Below are positions 6,301 to 7,905 of a DNA stretch of 7,905 nucleotides, in pieces. The stretch spans positions 1-7,905 of the forward strand of contig JBDTLH010000147.1 in the NCBI GenBank assembly GCA_039934875.1. Reading direction: 5' to 3'. The notes beneath the pieces are model-generated. The model searched no databases. It saw nothing but the letters and a program-made list of their open reading frames with translations, and was not told where the DNA came from. Numbering within the stretch: the stretch's first letter is position 1; each line of letters starts with the position of its first letter. The position numbers were made by a program, and so were the translations under genes. The stretch is from JBDTLH01 sp039934875. GTDB taxonomy: Bacteria > Acidobacteriota > Terriglobia > Terriglobales > Acidobacteriaceae.

Positions 6301-6519
6301 GCCACCTGGGATTTCTCTGCCGTGAAAGATACTCGCGTCAGTGAGCGCATCGATCTCCAGTTTCGCGCGGAGATCTTCAACCTGCTCGATCGCTCGAATT
6401 TCAATACACCAAACCTGATTACCTTTACGCCTTCGGGAGTCTCCGGCACGGCTGGAGCGATCACCAGCACTTCCACCTCCGCGCGGCAAATCCAGTTCGC
6501 GTTAAAAGCTCTTTGGTGA
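3307..6519 (+). CDS. TonB-dependent-receptor-like outer-membrane protein with carboxypeptidase-regulatory-like domain
   Basis: A 1,070-residue outer-membrane protein of the large Oar/TonB-receptor-like group abundant in Acidobacteriota. Residues 1-25 are a signal peptide ending LPVVA. Residues about 28-112 are a carboxypeptidase-regulatory-like (Ig-like) domain: LSGRVTDQTGAAVPRATV, then TDSTGVYGLTALPIGHYELR. A plug-like domain follows at about 125-260, with KALPLNGRSFDLLLTLNPG, NLFLLNGVEFTG, EAVREFNVLRDSYGAEYGK and GAQVSIVTQSGSN. The remainder is a beta-barrel with long loops, ending in FRAEIFNLLDRSNFNTPN and the strand QIQFALKALW with a terminal aromatic residue. Cysteines 766 and 771 (CPASPC) may form a small disulfide loop. 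No TonB box is evident. Members are thought to take up or bind large organic substrates such as glycans or peptides; the substrate here is unknown. The start is set by AGGGGA (3298-3303) before the ATG; a GTG at 3265 is open but would place 14 charged or cysteine-containing residues before the signal peptide. It has its own strong promoter. Confidence 0.92.
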   Translation: MLAKICRFSAVLLSLLCLARLPVVAQVSAGLSGRVTDQTGAAVPRATVAAISDETGSSRITVTDSTGVYGLTALPIGHYELRAEKNGFAMQIRTGIVLVVGQEATADLTLQVGKVNEQVKVVADVPVVNTSTQDISGLVGEKEVKALPLNGRSFDLLLTLNPGIVNFTWEKTGGIGVSNSTTGNNFSASGNRPQQNLFLLNGVEFTGAAENNMQPGGPSQDLLGVEAVREFNVLRDSYGAEYGKRPGAQVSIVTQSGSNQLHGSVYEYLRDNALDAPNYFDQASAPPFQRNQFGASLGGPIHKDKTFFFANYEGFIQDLHQTSVAFVPDLASRAAAAHNIQPLLNLWITPPANAPDFNGIAQVFSSPLQTIHEDFGNARVDNIFSQKDNFSAIDTVDDGRDFTPTAGNPYSADVLTLREQVASLEETHVFSPSLLTTARFGYSRAGYFFTGEPTPGTPAADVPGFLLGHPVGAIVVGGSAASNPQAQIGLAGSNNGSNLTIARNLYTYEDRVSWTRGIHQFSFGAWFQQFQSNENIALSQYGQATFTGLKTFLAGTTASFLYDPSPTKMNWRSLFSAFYAQDVIRLRPSLTLTLGFRGEMSTGWNEAHGRAANYTYSEGVISNQPRIASSAFTANNARSLPEPRIGLAWSPASGTVLQTGFGIYNELQDALGYRMDQNAPFNPSYSIAAFPVSQLPINPLGSVPAKALLVPGGTQPDLKMPTLISYSFGIEQEITPNTSLTVRYLGSHGYHELIGVDANQPVPTVCPASPCPAVYPSNFPAPLAGSPVPAGSYYIPAETPRANPTLANTWTWFSVANSSYNALQVDFHHRFSHGLSFRGAYTWSKTLDDGDSLNGTAAANAPALVANPYDLHADWGLATYDVRHVGVISAVYELPLGNGKRFASHLGGFGNGLAGGWSVNSIVVLQGGFPFTTQLSYNPSNNGDTRNPVRPFVNPNFTGAVITGDPGQWFNPNAFLAPPANSGFYGNLGRDTLIGPGLATWDFSAVKDTRVSERIDLQFRAEIFNLLDRSNFNTPNLITFTPSGVSGTAGAITSTSTSARQIQFALKALW

Positions 6520-6525
6520 CAGCCG

Positions 6526-6538
6526 CGTGGTTACCACG
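6526..6538. terminator. Short hairpin between convergent genes, weak terminator candidate
   Basis: CGTGG-TTA-CCACG forms a 5-bp stem with a 3-base loop, seven bases after the receptor gene's stop and in the 83-base gap between two convergent genes. There is no T-run on either side. It is too short to be a confident terminator, but a site serving both directions is expected here and nothing better was found. Confidence 0.25.
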
Positions 6539-6602
6539 GAGGCCGGCATTATATTGTTTGGAAGGTGAGCGGCGGCGCGCGCAACTATCAATGTGGGCTG
6601 CG

Positions 6603-7905
6603 CTAACGGACTGGCGTAGCTGCGCCTGTCCAGCCCGGACCGCGCAGGGCGGTTCCAGCCTTGGCTCCCGTGAGCGTGCCGTTCTCATACTCGAGTTGTC
6701 CGTTGACGAAGACATACTTCACGCCTTCAGAAATCTGCGCCGGGCTGGCGTAAGTAGCCTTGTCAATAATGGTGGCGGGGTCGAAGATGGTGATGTCCGC
6801 GAAGAACCCCTGGCGCAGGATGCCGCGCCCGTGCAAGTGTTCGCGCTGTGCGGGCAGGGAAGTCATCTTGCGAATCGCCTGTTCGATGGGCATCAGCTTT
6901 TCATCTCGCACGTAATGTCCCAGAAATCGCGGCATGGCGCCAAATGCGCGGGGATGGTTGTGCGGCTCGAAGAGCGGCCCATCGAGCGAAGATTCGCTGG
7001 CGTCGAGGCAGAGGCTGATCCAGGGCTGCTTTAGGCCATACTTGAGATCTTCTTCGGAGGCGATGAAGTAGAGCGCGCCGGTCTGCCCGTTGTCGGCGAT
7101 CACGAAGTCCATGAGCGCATCCAGAGGATCTTTTTGTTGCGCGGCGGCGATTTGCGCCACCGTCATGCCGTCGAACTTCTTGAGATCAGGATTAGTGATG
7201 CCGGAGACGACGACGCCTTTTGCGCCTCCCGATTCGAGGTAAAGGTTCTCCCAATCCGGGTGCTCGGTCGCCATCTCGGACTTGATGCGCTGGCGAATTT
7301 GCGGGTCCTGCAAGCGTTGCAAGAGCTTAGCCATGCCCCCTTCGGCCACCCAGGGCGGCAGACTGGACGCGAGCGCCGTGCCGCCCGCGACATAGGGATA
7401 CATGTCGGCGGTCACGTCCTGTCCGCTATCGCGCGCCGCCTGGATCATGCCGACGATTTTGGGCATCGTGCCCCAGCGCGCCGAGCCGATGACCTTCAGG
7501 TGAAACACCTCCAGCGGCAGGTGGGCTTCGCGGCTGATGCGCAGCGCCTCCTGGAGCGCTGAAATTTCAGAGGTCCCTTCGCTGCGCATGTGAGTGCCAT
7601 AGATACCGCCATACTGCGCGGCGACTTTGGCAAGTTCTATGAGTTCTTCGGTTTTTGCGTAGTGTCCGGGGGGATAGATCAATGCGCTGGAGATGCCGAA
7701 GGCGCCATCCTGCATCGCCTGCGCGACCAACGCCTTCATCTGTTCGAGTTCGGCGGGCGTGGGCGCGCGATCAGCGTCCCCTAGCACCGCCTCACGGACT
7801 TGCGCCGCGCCGACATAGGTCCCGATATTCAAGGGAGTTCCGGATTGTTGCAGCCGCTTGAAATAGCCGTCAAGCGTGGTCCAGTCGATGGTCAGATGGA
7901 AGTGG
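6603..7905 (-). CDS. N-acyl-D-amino-acid deacylase (D-aminoacylase), amidohydrolase family, N-terminus outside the window
   Basis: A leftward metal-dependent amidohydrolase that hydrolyses N-acyl-D-amino acids to a D-amino acid and a carboxylate. The C-terminal 433 residues are present; the frame is open to the right edge, so the start, any signal peptide and the first metal-ligand histidines are missing. A TTG at 7832 is internal, since the codons before it continue the family pattern (DWTTLDGYFKRLQQSGTPLN). Family landmarks in order: GAFGISSALIYPPGHYAK, YGGIYGTHMRSEG (metal-ligand His at 7590-7592), EVFHLKVIG (His at 7500-7502), TADMYPYVAGGTALASSLPP, LCLDASESS (likely catalytic Asp at 7002-7004), HPRAFGAMPRFLGHYVR, IRKMTSLPA, GRGILRQGFFADITIFDP and the VFVNGQLEYENGTLTG strand. 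The TAG stop is at 6605-6603. It converges on the receptor gene. The product could be periplasmic or cytoplasmic. Related enzymes such as dihydropyrimidinase-like hydrolases are less likely given these motifs. Confidence 0.9.
   Translation of the reverse strand, partial: HFHLTIDWTTLDGYFKRLQQSGTPLNIGTYVGAAQVREAVLGDADRAPTPAELEQMKALVAQAMQDGAFGISSALIYPPGHYAKTEELIELAKVAAQYGGIYGTHMRSEGTSEISALQEALRISREAHLPLEVFHLKVIGSARWGTMPKIVGMIQAARDSGQDVTADMYPYVAGGTALASSLPPWVAEGGMAKLLQRLQDPQIRQRIKSEMATEHPDWENLYLESGGAKGVVVSGITNPDLKKFDGMTVAQIAAAQQKDPLDALMDFVIADNGQTGALYFIASEEDLKYGLKQPWISLCLDASESSLDGPLFEPHNHPRAFGAMPRFLGHYVRDEKLMPIEQAIRKMTSLPAQREHLHGRGILRQGFFADITIFDPATIIDKATYASPAQISEGVKYVFVNGQLEYENGTLTGAKAGTALRGPGWTGAATPVR

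Noticed and set aside
6513..7034. A 173-codon plus-strand frame opposite the end of the deacylase gene
   Set aside because: It overlaps the conserved C-terminal half of the deacylase and has no family resemblance of its own.
7830..7832. TTG at 7832 as the true start of the deacylase
   Set aside because: Upstream codons to the window edge are open and match the family sequence, so the gene continues beyond the window.
1..7905. CRISPR arrays, tRNA or rRNA genes, transposase or integrase genes
   Set aside because: No regularly spaced repeats, no cloverleaf or rRNA-like sequence and no mobile-element protein were seen. The excisionase-like HTH at 2762 is joined to a Mop domain, so it is not a sign of a phage or integrative element.

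Overview
The window looks like a chromosomal segment of an Acidobacteriota bacterium, probably class Terriglobia. The main evidence is a roughly 1,070-residue TonB-dependent-receptor-like protein with an N-terminal carboxypeptidase-regulatory-like domain, a family greatly expanded in that group. A Crp/Fnr-type regulator of a divergent style common there, moderately high GC and good AGGAGG-type ribosome binding sites fit the same picture. This is a family-level judgement; no marker gene is present.

Layout. At the left edge is the first 39 codons of a leftward gene resembling the start of a response-regulator receiver domain. It is preceded by an 11-codon leader-like ORF with a near-perfect Shine-Dalgarno sequence. 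Divergent from it, rightwards, is a Crp/Fnr-family regulator (377-1078). Three further rightward genes follow with gaps of about 85-180 bases: a small exported beta-barrel-like protein (1164-1685), an exported GlcG/HbpS-like (haem-binding family) protein (1776-2585), and a small regulator that joins an excisionase/MerR-type helix-turn-helix to a molybdate-binding TOBE/Mop domain (2762-3196). Just after that gene is the best promoter in the window (TTGACA, 17 bp, TTTAAT), with a 14-bp palindrome over its predicted transcription start. It drives the TonB-dependent-receptor-like gene (3307-6519). A leftward N-acyl-D-amino-acid deacylase (D-aminoacylase) gene converges on it and runs off the right edge (6603-7905).

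How the genes may work together. Four of the gene products (the small barrel, the HbpS-like protein, the receptor and possibly the deacylase) act in or on the cell envelope, and two are regulators, so the region reads as an envelope and nutrient-uptake neighbourhood rather than one tight operon. The Mop-type regulator lies directly before the receptor promoter, so control of the receptor by molybdate or tungstate is a testable inference. A receptor next to a D-amino-acid deacylase would suit scavenging of peptidoglycan-derived or other D-amino-acid material, but nothing in the sequence proves the substrate.

No rRNA, tRNA, CRISPR array, insertion sequence or phage module was recognised. No clearly new multi-gene system is present. 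The most promising points are the HTH-Mop regulator beside a palindromic promoter, the leader ORF before the truncated left gene, and the atypical four-cysteine HbpS-like protein.
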